Of a stretch of DNA of 43,893 nt, positions 15,602 to 22,680 are shown in pieces (the stretch's first letter is position 1; the number at the start of each line of letters is the position of its first letter). The stretch spans positions 1-43,893 of the forward strand of contig CAAGAO010000022.1 in the NCBI GenBank assembly GCA_900767835.1, written 5' to 3'. The DNA is from Clostridia bacterium. GTDB lineage: Bacteria > Bacillota > Clostridia > Christensenellales > UBA1242. A program made the translations under genes and the position numbers. Under the pieces are notes generated by a model that saw only the letters and a list, made by a program, of their open reading frames with translations, was not told where the DNA came from and did not search any database.

Positions 15602-16645
15602 ATGCAAGTTTATAGAAAGTTTACTCAAGAGTGGGAAAACCACATTTCAGAATTCAACAAATTACAAGAAAACAATGTCTTATACGATTTTTTTGATTAC
15701 TGCGACAATATGTACACAGATTTGTTAACAATTAAAGAAAATTACGAAAATTCTTTTAATTCGACTAATAAAAAGACTATTGACAAGCAAATCGGTAATT
15801 TCAAAAAACTATACTCTGCTTTTAATAAAGTTTGTTTTGGAACGGACAAATATAACAACACACATTCCGCAATTTACTTACAAGAAAATTTACCAGAAAC
15901 TATTTTAACTACAAATGGAAACAAACAAAGAATTAATGACAAATATTTTAAAAAACTAAAGGCTTTGGCGGAAGAAATATTTAAAATTGAAGCCGAATGC
16001 GTAGATTCTGTTGAACAAATATGGTTTGATACTCTTACACCAAGTAAAGAACATAATTACGATAATTATTCTTACCTTGCCCATGTTTGCATAGACCAAT
16101 GGAGAAAGCAAGAACAAACTCCAGAATTTAAAGAATATTGCAAAAATTTAGTTGGTTATTCTACTTCATATATTAATAATGACAAAACAAAATTTTTCTT
16201 AGAAAGACAATATAGAGATGCTGGTATGGTTGGTTATTTGGTTAATTTTGATAAAGGTGCTTTTATTGCTGGCGGTAACAACGATATTTTTGCAACTGAA
16301 TACATAGATGGAAAATGCGAATTTGTTGAAAAATATAACTACTCGCCTGTAAAATGTCTTTATGTTAAAGGTAAAAGTGTTATATATGGCAACGGAACAA
16401 GAATTTGCACACCTAAATCAGCCATAACTGCACCAGTAGGTACACCTAGTGAAATTATACTTGATAGAGAATTTATACATTTAGAAAGTGCATTTTATGT
16501 AAGACCTTATTGGGATAATTACAAAAAAGAAGTTTTAGAAAAAGCCGGCCAAATGGCAAAAAACACACAAAATCCAGATCCTATTCAATTATGTAGTTTT
16601 AATAAATTAAAGCAAGTTGATTATGATATGTTTTGCGAAATGTAA
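15602..16645 (+). CDS. Unknown soluble protein
   Basis: This 347-residue protein was not recognised. The first half (about 1-150) is helical and charged. The second half is richer in aromatic and glycine residues (DAGMVGYLVNFDKGAFIAGG, VKCLYVKGKSVIYGNGTRI), suggesting a beta-rich domain. No signal peptide or membrane helix is seen. The start is an ATG after AAAAGGAC, read from a strong extended -10 promoter. Immediately after the stop begins an inverted copy of the alpha/beta structured repeat (16661-16885). It could be a lineage-specific protein; no enzyme motif is evident. Confidence 0.78.
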   Translation: MQVYRKFTQEWENHISEFNKLQENNVLYDFFDYCDNMYTDLLTIKENYENSFNSTNKKTIDKQIGNFKKLYSAFNKVCFGTDKYNNTHSAIYLQENLPETILTTNGNKQRINDKYFKKLKALAEEIFKIEAECVDSVEQIWFDTLTPSKEHNYDNYSYLAHVCIDQWRKQEQTPEFKEYCKNLVGYSTSYINNDKTKFFLERQYRDAGMVGYLVNFDKGAFIAGGNNDIFATEYIDGKCEFVEKYNYSPVKCLYVKGKSVIYGNGTRICTPKSAITAPVGTPSEIILDREFIHLESAFYVRPYWDNYKKEVLEKAGQMAKNTQNPDPIQLCSFNKLKQVDYDMFCEM

Positions 16646-16660
16646 AAAGTTAAAAAAATT

Positions 16661-16885
16661 GTTGCCCTATTGGAACTCATTTTTGTTAGCACAAAAATTT
16701 CGTTTTAACGGGCACAATTTTTTTCTTTCGCACCAGACGTGCTCACTCATTTCATTCGTTCGCAGTGCGAACTCTCTTGCGAAGTATGTCGTTGGAGAAA
16801 TAGGATAATTTTAAATATATGTTTGTTGCCCTATTGGGACTCATTTTTGTTAGCACAAAAATGAGTCCCGAAAGAGTGATAATTT
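16661..16885. repeat. Alpha-beta-alpha structured repeat array (inverted relative to 19991-20577)
   Basis: Unit alpha (16661-16718) begins TTGCCCTATTGG and ends TTAACGGGCACAA. Unit beta (16724-16800) has stem TTCGCAC (16727-16733) with GTGCGAA (16765-16771) and ends CTCTTGCGAAG then GTTGGAGAAATA. A second alpha (16824-16885) contains a perfect 14-base stem, GGGACTCATTTTTG (16836-16849) with CAAAAATGAGTCCC (16856-16869). Reverse-complemented, junctions and order match the array at 19991. It fills the gap between two convergent genes; no coding is supported. Confidence 0.82.
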
Positions 16886-16904
16886 TTTAGAGCAACATTT
16901 TTTC

Positions 16905-17789
16905 TCAAATTACAACTCTATTTTCATTCAAATATTTAACTTTAGTTTTTAGTTTTATTGGTTTGCGTTTAAATAGTTTCATAATTTCTGGGATAGCATC
17001 TATTGTTGCTTTGTAGCCTTCTTCTATCATATCTAGGTAGCCTTCTTTTTTTGTGCTTTTGAATCGTTTTGTTTCGGGTTTTATCATAATGTCACCATAA
17101 AGATAACCTTTAACAACATTACCCTTCATTAAAATTCGCACCGTGCAACTTAAAACATCTAAAAGTTTTGTGCTTTCTGTTCCGTAGTTGCGTGATTTAT
17201 TGACATCTATGGCTACAACATAGTCGCACCCCATAAGTTTTGGTACATCTGCGGGAATTGTGTTTTGCAAGCCACCATCACAAAGATGTCTATCTCCAAA
17301 AACAACAGGTTGAAAAATTCCTGGAACAGCACAAGACCCCGCACAGGCTTTTGCTAGGTTGCCTTTGGTTATTACGCATTCTTCCATAGAAATTATATCA
17401 ACCGCAACAGCGGAAAAAGGAATTGGCAAGTCTTCTATATTAATATCACCTAATTCATCTTTTAACACCTTTTCAATGCCATCAGATTTAGATGGAACAA
17501 AAACAATTTTTGATGTGCGTATGTCTTTAACATCCATTTTAGATGCAACTTTGAACATCTGTGAATAGTTATATCCCGCTGAATAAAAAGCACCAACAAT
17601 ACTGCCCGCACTTGTGCCACATACATAATCAAATTTAAGCCCGTATTCTTCAAAAGCCTTAATTGCTCCAAGATGAGCAAAACCCCTAGCACCGCCACCA
17701 CCGAGTGCTAGTCCAATTTTAACCTTTTTATTTTTTCCTTTAAAAAGCATATTTGAAGCAAAAATTCTCTTTTTAACCTTACCGAACAT
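16905..17789 (-). CDS. Patatin-like phospholipase (RssA-type)
   Basis: This 294-residue serine hydrolase of the patatin family uses a Ser-Asp dyad on acyl-ester bonds. All key parts are visible: the oxyanion loop LGGGGARGFAHLGA (29-42), the nucleophile elbow GTSAG (58-62, Ser60) and the catalytic Asp in DGG (171-173). The N terminus is basic without a signal peptide, so it is probably cytoplasmic or membrane-associated. The tail FKRKPIKLKTKVKYLNENR is basic. ATG is preceded by AAAGGG. The natural substrate cannot be inferred. Structured repeats lie on both sides of the gene. Confidence 0.92.
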   Translation of the reverse strand: MFGKVKKRIFASNMLFKGKNKKVKIGLALGGGGARGFAHLGAIKAFEEYGLKFDYVCGTSAGSIVGAFYSAGYNYSQMFKVASKMDVKDIRTSKIVFVPSKSDGIEKVLKDELGDINIEDLPIPFSAVAVDIISMEECVITKGNLAKACAGSCAVPGIFQPVVFGDRHLCDGGLQNTIPADVPKLMGCDYVVAIDVNKSRNYGTESTKLLDVLSCTVRILMKGNVVKGYLYGDIMIKPETKRFKSTKKEGYLDMIEEGYKATIDAIPEIMKLFKRKPIKLKTKVKYLNENRVVI

Positions 17790-17912
17790 AAAATACCCTT
17801 TTAAATATGTTTACGCATATTGTATCATAAAATTCATAAAAAGACATTAATTTTTTGGAATTTTATTTTCTTAACATACAGAAAAAATCTTGTATTCTTT
17901 TTAAATGAAATA
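17790..17912. other. Start of the 679-base gene-free stretch 17790-18468
   Basis: The whole stretch lies between the divergent patatin and VanW genes. Both promoters should lie here, but none was clear. It contains at least four separate structured elements (17913-17982, 18024-18059, 18141-18183, 18262-18356) joined by AT-rich sequence; no gene is supported. Confidence 0.5.
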
Positions 17913-17982
17913 CAGGGGAAACTTTGAAGCATAACGCTTCGCTTTTATGCTTGTGTATACTAATGCAAAATGTTTTACCCTG
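17913..17982. repeat. Multi-hairpin element
   Basis: CAGGG (17913-17917) and CCCTG (17978-17982), extended by AAAC with GTTT, enclose AAGCATAA with TTATGCTT (17927-17934 with 17945-17952). GAAGC-ataac-GCTTC is an alternative hairpin in the same place. No second copy was found in the window. Confidence 0.5.
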
Positions 17983-18023
17983 CACCCTTTCAAAAATTTT
18001 TAATATTTTATTAAAAAATACCC

Positions 18024-18059
18024 AAGTTTTTACCATATTACTGAATGGTATAAAAACTT
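18024..18059. other. Stable hairpin
   Basis: AAGTTTTTACCAT (18024-18036) pairs with ATGGTATAAAAACTT (18045-18059), leaving a two-base bulge and an eight-base loop. Confidence 0.6.
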
Positions 18060-18140
18060 AGATGATTTTTTATGTTAGTTATTATGCAAGATTAATTAAT
18101 TTACTAATTATTTTTCAATAAGCAATAAAATTCCTCAGTC

Positions 18141-18183
18141 ATTTGCAATAGCAAATGCCAGCCTCTTTTGTTCGGGGCAAAAG
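18141..18183. other. Two adjacent hairpins
   Basis: ATTTGC-aata-GCAAAT (18141-18156) and CTTTTG-ttcgggg-CAAAAG (18165-18183) lie side by side in otherwise unassigned sequence. Confidence 0.5.
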
Positions 18184-18261
18184 TCTGTGATTATTCAAAG
18201 TTTGATGTTAATACGATATTTGTACCAACTCATAAAATATATTTAAAATTAAACAATAACC

Positions 18262-18356
18262 GCAAGCGAATGCTTGCATTTCACTGCAAACAATTTATTG
18301 TTTGTTCACCGCGGGCTTTGCCCGTTCACAGAAAAACACAAAAGTGTTTTGTTCAC
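18262..18356. repeat. Tandem array of four hairpins joined by TTCAC
   Basis: Four different hairpins follow one another: GCAAGC-gaat-GCTTGC, CAAACAAT-tt-ATTGTTTG, CGGGC-ttt-GCCCG and AAAACAC-aaaa-GTGTTTT. Each ends in the same TTCAC (at 18280, 18305, 18325 and 18352). The stems differ completely; only the junction is constant. The same design recurs at 22602-22672. Periods are 20-27 bases. No coding is supported here. Confidence 0.75.
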
Positions 18357-18468
18357 TATTATTATCAAAATTAATCAGTTTTCATTTATCATTTGTTATG
18401 TTAGCAACATTAGTTACAGGAATATATTTTGTAATTTTGTGCAAAATAGTTTTAAAAAGGAGAAATAT

Positions 18469-19986
18469 ATGAAAAATAAAAGTTCAAGCAAAGGTGTATA
18501 TATTACATTAATTGTGTTTTCTTTTATTGCCATTTTTGCCATTGGTGCGTTTGCTTTAAACAGTTATTTATATCCAAACGATAAATTTTATAAAGGCACA
18601 AAAATTAACGGAGTTTATGTTGGCGAATTGACAACCACTGATGCAGCAAATGTTGTGCAAGCAAGTTTAATGAATAGTATTAAAGATATTGATGTTACTT
18701 TAAAATATAATGAGAGGAGTTGGCATTATACCGGCAAAGATTTTGAAATGCCTATTAATGTTAATGATGTTGTGGTTGACACTTTTAACACCACTACTTC
18801 TTCCAACTTTTTTGAAAGACGAATTATACTTAAAAATTTAAAACAAAATGACAACAATATTAACATATCTTACAGAAAGATATTAGGTGGTTTTGATGAA
18901 AAACTAAACAATATAACAAACAGTATTAATCAAGAATTGAAAGAGCCGGAAGTTAAGTTTGACCCAAGTAGCAAGGAACTTTTTACATACGAGTCGGGGC
19001 AAAGTGAAATTGTTGTAAATCGAGAAAAATTAAACGAACTAATAGACAATGCTTTTGCCACCAGCAAAAAAATTACTGTATATATTCCTTATGATGAAAT
19101 TAAGCCAAGTGGGACTATTGAAGATTTAAAGCAAAAAACAATTTTACGTTCTAAGTTTTCAACCAATTATTCAAAATCAACCGAAAACCGAAAAAGCAAC
19201 GTACGCACAGCACTTGGTGCTTTTAATGGGCAGATAATAATGCCTGAGCAAGAAGTATCTTTTAATGAAATTACTGGAGCAAGAACAAAAGAAAATGGTT
19301 ACAAGCCCGCCAACATTATTTTAAACGGTGTATATGTTCAAGGTTCTGGTGGCGGTGTTTGTCAAGCATCAACAACATTATATAATGCCCTTCTTCTTTC
19401 TAATATAGAAATTTTGGAAGTCAGCAAGCATAGTTTGCCCGCATCGTATGTTCCGCTTGCACTAGACGCAATGGTTAGCGAAGGTATTTCCGATTTAAAA
19501 TTTAAAAACAACACATCTTCTCCACTATACTTTAAAACATATGGCGATAGTAAAAATGTGTATTGCGAGATATATGGCGAAAGTTTACCTAATGGCGAAT
19601 ATTACAAAACGCGTAGCGAATTTATAAAAGCGATACCACACCCTGGTGATAGAATAATATCCGACACAACTGGGGAATATTCAAACAAAGTAACTTTTAA
19701 AGGTGAATATTTAAGATTAAAATATCCACAAGAAGGTTACGAGGCAAATGCGTATTTGGAGCACTATTCTGCAGACGGCACACTTTTAGACGAAACATTA
19801 ATTCGTCACGAAATATACTTACCACAAGAAGGAATTATTATTGAAGGGACAGAAGATGTGTATGATGGAATAACATTGCCAGAAAACAAAGTAAAATTTA
19901 TCCCGCCACAAACTGACACTAGTGTTAATAAAGATAATGTATCAAACAAAATCAATGGTGATACGAGAGAGAAATATAACCCATAA
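18469..19986 (+). CDS. VanW-family protein with N-terminal membrane anchor
   Basis: This 505-residue protein has an N-terminal membrane helix (about 10-32), then a domain resembling the peptidoglycan-binding type 4 module (GTKINGVYVGELTTTDAANV, about 43-62 onward), then the VanW domain (about 225-355) with QEVSFNEITGARTKENGYKP and GSGGGVCQASTTLYNALLLS. The C-terminal part (about 390-470) looks G5-like. VanW proteins are common in Firmicutes and associated with the cell envelope, but their biochemical role is unknown. The frame is open further upstream, but that part overlaps hairpin repeats; ATG at 18469 has AAAAAGGAG at good spacing. Confidence 0.92.
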   Translation: MKNKSSSKGVYITLIVFSFIAIFAIGAFALNSYLYPNDKFYKGTKINGVYVGELTTTDAANVVQASLMNSIKDIDVTLKYNERSWHYTGKDFEMPINVNDVVVDTFNTTTSSNFFERRIILKNLKQNDNNINISYRKILGGFDEKLNNITNSINQELKEPEVKFDPSSKELFTYESGQSEIVVNREKLNELIDNAFATSKKITVYIPYDEIKPSGTIEDLKQKTILRSKFSTNYSKSTENRKSNVRTALGAFNGQIIMPEQEVSFNEITGARTKENGYKPANIILNGVYVQGSGGGVCQASTTLYNALLLSNIEILEVSKHSLPASYVPLALDAMVSEGISDLKFKNNTSSPLYFKTYGDSKNVYCEIYGESLPNGEYYKTRSEFIKAIPHPGDRIISDTTGEYSNKVTFKGEYLRLKYPQEGYEANAYLEHYSADGTLLDETLIRHEIYLPQEGIIIEGTEDVYDGITLPENKVKFIPPQTDTSVNKDNVSNKINGDTREKYNP

Positions 19987-20239
19987 AAAAATTGAGCCCG
20001 TTAAAATGAAATTTTGCGTTAGTAAAATGAATTCCGTTATGGCAACAAAAAAATATTTAAAATTATCTTATTTCTCCAACGGTCACACTTCGCAAGAGAG
20101 TACCGACCACGAACGAGTATAAGCGAGTGAGTGCGTTTGGTCGGTGACAAAAAAATTGAGCCCGTTAAAATGAAATTTTGCGTTAGCAAAATGAATTCCG
20201 TTAAGGCAATCTAAATTTTAACTTATTTCTCCAACGCAT

Positions 20240-20356
20240 CGCTTCGCAAGAGAGTTCGCACTACGAACGTTAGTGAGTACGTCTGGTGCGAAAAAGAAAA
20301 ATTGCGTCCGTTAGATGTAGAAATATTGCTTGCAATATTTCAAATCCGTTAGGACA
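20240..20356. repeat. 117-base direct repeat, copy 1
   Basis: This covers most of beta 2 and alpha 3 and is repeated at 20456-20572. The only difference noticed is the two-base loop of the alpha hairpin (TT at 20330-20331 here, AA in the other copy). Confidence 0.8.
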
Positions 20357-20455
20357 ATTCAACTTTCAACATATTGCTCCAACGCATCGCTTCGCAAGAG
20401 AGTACCGACCACGAACGAAATCAATTATATAATAAACCTATTCCTTCGAAGATAC

Positions 20456-20572
20456 CGCTTCGCAAGAGAGTTCGCACTACGAACGTTAGTGAGTACGTCT
20501 GGTGCGAAAAAGAAAAATTGCGTCCGTTAGATGTAGAAATATTGCAAGCAATATTTCAAATCCGTTAGGACA
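20456..20572. repeat. 117-base direct repeat, copy 2
   Basis: Second copy of 20240-20356, ending ten bases before the mnmE stop codon. The loop of the ten-base-pair alpha hairpin reads AA rather than TT, as expected if that hairpin had been flipped. Confidence 0.8.
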
Positions 20573-20582
20573 GCAATTTTTC

Positions 20583-21911
20583 TTATTTGCCTAGGCAGAA
20601 CTTTGCAAATATGCCAGATATTATATCTTCATTTTCGGTTTCGCCTGTAATTTTACCTAATGTTTTCCAAATATCTTTTGCAAGAAGGTCCAAAATGTCT
20701 ACTGTTTGTTTGTCACACTCTTGCAAGGTTTTATCTATTTGCAAGATAGAATCTTTTATTGCTTCTAGGTGCCTTTGATTTGTTATAATTAAACCTGAAA
20801 AATCAATTTTACCTTTTATTGTCATTTCTATTATTTTATCTTTAACCAACTGAATATTTACAGAGTCTTTGGCACTGATTTCTATGCCTGATAATTCTGT
20901 TTTATTTTGTGATATATCTGTTTTGTTCAATATTATAATTGTTTTATGATTTTTACATAAATCTAAAATTGCCTTATCTTCGGCATCGAGTTTTTGACTA
21001 GCATCTACTACTGCAAGAACAATGTCTGCCGATGTTATGCTTTCTTTTGCTCGGTCAATACCTATTTTTTCAACTTCATCAAGGCTATCGTGAATGCCAG
21101 CGGTATCTATAAAATTTATTTTTAGTCCTTTATAGTTTATTGTTTCTCTTAAAACATCTCTTGTGGTACCTTTTATGCTAGTTACTATTGCTCGCTCTTC
21201 ACCAAGCAAGGCGTTTAAAAGACTAGATTTGCCAACATTTGGTTTGCCTACTATGGCTACGTTAATACCGCTTCTAATAAACTGACCTTCATTTGCAGTT
21301 TGTTCTAATTTTATTAGAGAGTCTTTTGCGTTTGACAACACTTTTTTTAAATTGTCAACGCCAAGTGCTTCATCATCGTGTTCGGGATAATCTATAGATA
21401 CTTCCAAATTTACAATAGCGTCCATAATTTCTTTTTGAATTTGACTTATTTTTTTGTAAAGTTCACCTTTTAAAATTTTGCTGTTTGCTTTAAGTTCGGC
21501 ATCTGATGTCGCATTAATCATATCTATTACGCTTTCCGCTTCATCTAATGAAATTTTGCCATTTATAAATGCTTGTTTGGTGAATTCGCCATTTTCAGCA
21601 ATTCTAGCACCAGCATCTAGACAAGCCTTTAAAATTTGCTGAGTTAGATATTCACCACCATGACATTGAAACTCAACCACATCTTCACCTGTATAAGAAA
21701 AAGGGGCTTTAAAGTAAACCATTAAACATTGTTCGGTAAAGCCTTCATAATTTATTGTGCCAAAATACATATGTCTTGGTTCTATAATTTCAGGAGTTTT
21801 TTTGAATGAAAAAATCTTGTTTGCTACTTGCAAACTTTCTTTTCCGCTTACTCTAATTACTGATATACCACCACTTCCGAGTGGTGTACTAATTTGTGCT
21901 ATTGTATTCAT
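20583..21911 (-). CDS. mnmE: tRNA modification GTPase MnmE (TrmE)
   Basis: MnmE, with MnmG, builds the 5-(carboxymethyl)aminomethyl group on wobble uridine of certain tRNAs. The 442 residues include the folate-binding N-terminal domain (MNTIAQISTPLGSGGISVIR, then GEDVVEFQCHGG), G1 GKPNVGKSS (222-230), G2 TTRD (249-252), G3 DTAG (269-272), G4 LNKTD, and the C-terminal FCLGK with its conserved cysteine. It is slightly shorter than many homologues but complete. No Shine-Dalgarno sequence is obvious before the ATG. Its stop lies directly beside the structured array, and mnmA elsewhere in the window modifies position 2 of the same uridine. Confidence 0.97.
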   Translation of the reverse strand: MNTIAQISTPLGSGGISVIRVSGKESLQVANKIFSFKKTPEIIEPRHMYFGTINYEGFTEQCLMVYFKAPFSYTGEDVVEFQCHGGEYLTQQILKACLDAGARIAENGEFTKQAFINGKISLDEAESVIDMINATSDAELKANSKILKGELYKKISQIQKEIMDAIVNLEVSIDYPEHDDEALGVDNLKKVLSNAKDSLIKLEQTANEGQFIRSGINVAIVGKPNVGKSSLLNALLGEERAIVTSIKGTTRDVLRETINYKGLKINFIDTAGIHDSLDEVEKIGIDRAKESITSADIVLAVVDASQKLDAEDKAILDLCKNHKTIIILNKTDISQNKTELSGIEISAKDSVNIQLVKDKIIEMTIKGKIDFSGLIITNQRHLEAIKDSILQIDKTLQECDKQTVDILDLLAKDIWKTLGKITGETENEDIISGIFAKFCLGK

Positions 21912-22075
21912 AATAATTTTAAAAAATTGTGATAAATATTTATTTTTAATTTTTAATAATTTAATTATATTTTTTAATTAAATTAATTTTTATTTTTTAT
22001 TAATTAATATAATTATTTTTTGTATTGAAAAAAATAAATAAAAAATAAATATTTAATAACAATTTATCCTTTTTA

Positions 22076-22369
22076 TTAAAACTCTATATGTTTTACTTTT
22101 TGTTTTGTAGAACGGCGATAAACCGCAATTTTATTACCTATTACTTGCACTACTTCGCAGTTGAATATTTCGGCAAATTGGTTTGCGATGTCTTTAACGG
22201 GTTCATCGCAATTTTTTAACACTTTTACTTTAAATAATTCTCTTGCTTCAAATAGTGCTTCGGCTTGCATTTTTGTGCCTTCTGTAATTCCTTCTTTCCC
22301 GATTTGTAAAACGGGGTCTAAGGTGTTTGATAACGCCCTTAGGGTTGCTCTTTGTTTAGGTGTAATCAT
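22076..22369 (-). CDS. yhbY: YhbY-type CRM-domain RNA-binding protein
   Basis: This 97-residue single-domain protein belongs to the CRS1/YhbY (CRM) family, which associates with pre-50S ribosomal particles. It begins MITPKQRATLRALSNTLDPV and has the loop GKEGITEG corresponding to the family GxxG RNA-binding loop, then VKVLKNCDEPVKDIANQ and VVQVIGNKIAVYRRS. A good AAAGGAG precedes the ATG. It lies downstream of obg, another ribosome assembly factor, though a structured array and hairpin separate them. Confidence 0.94.
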   Translation of the reverse strand: MITPKQRATLRALSNTLDPVLQIGKEGITEGTKMQAEALFEARELFKVKVLKNCDEPVKDIANQFAEIFNCEVVQVIGNKIAVYRRSTKQKVKHIEF

Positions 22370-22416
22370 TTTTTCTCCTTTTGTTATTTATTGCTCGTTT
22401 TGTATTTTGTATTTTG

Positions 22417-22448
22417 TGGAAAAACTTTTTGTTAAAAAGATTTTTCCA
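22417..22448. other. Stable hairpin upstream of yhbY
   Basis: TGGAAAAA-c-TTTTT (22417-22430) pairs with AAAAA-ga-TTTTTCCA (22434-22448) around GTT. It lies about 50 bases before the yhbY start. No T run follows, so termination is not assured. The rest of 22370-22680 is AT-rich, apart from the array at 22602-22672. Confidence 0.5.
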
Positions 22449-22601
22449 AACCTTTTCAAAAAACTTTCAATAATTTTATTAAAATATTTTTTACATAAAT
22501 ATATTTTCGTGCTATTTCATAATATATCAAAATTAATTTAAATTATAGTTTCATTTATAAATTAAACATTCATAGCAAGACTATTGCCTTGCACTTAACA
22601 G

Positions 22602-22672
22602 CAAATTGTCTGCAATTTGTTCACCGCAAGATGTAATCTCGTTCACTGCAAAAACAAACGTGTTTTGTTCAC
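22602..22672. repeat. Tandem array of three hairpins joined by TTCAC
   Basis: CAAATTG-tctg-CAATTTG, AGAT-gta-ATCT and AAAACA-aacg-TGTTTT follow one another, each ending in TTCAC (22620, 22642, 22668). The design equals that at 18262-18356, and the segments TTCACCGC and TTCACTGCAAA are shared, while most stem sequences differ. It lies just past the obg stop codon (22681). Confidence 0.72.
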
Positions 22673-22680
22673 TAAATTTT

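Larger units (their letters stand above)
19991..20577. repeat. Alternating alpha/beta structured repeat array
   Basis: Four alpha units (about 19991-20046, 20155-20210, 20301-20357, 20517-20573) alternate with beta units starting CTCCAACG (20074, 20229, 20377). In beta 1 the main stem is ACCGACCA (20102-20109) with TGGTCGGT (20138-20145). In beta 2 it is TTCGCAC (20255-20261) with GTGCGAA (20286-20292): both arms changed, pairing kept. Alpha units have inner hairpins such as ATTTTGC-gtta-GCAAAAT or GAAATATTGC with GCAATATTTC. Beta 3 is a broken first half fused to a full second copy. The array fills the gap between convergent VanW and mnmE genes. Confidence 0.85.

Noticed and set aside
16617..16808. 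63-residue plus-strand frame after the 347-residue gene
   Set aside because: It lies within the inverted alpha/beta array and overlaps the preceding gene; no ribosome binding site.
18262..18356. CRISPR array
   Set aside because: Repeats are only five bases and the variable parts are palindromes; no cas gene is present.
18274..18468. N-terminal extension of the VanW-family protein
   Set aside because: It overlaps the TTCAC hairpin string, and a strong ribosome binding site supports the ATG at 18469 followed by a normal membrane anchor.
20330..20568. Two overlapping 64-66 residue frames in the array
   Set aside because: They translate repeat sequence in two frames at once; products such as ASQESTDHER recur only because the DNA repeats.
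19991..20577. Integron attC sites
   Set aside because: GTTAGAT-like cores occur, but as direct rather than inverted pairs; there are no gene cassettes and no integrase.
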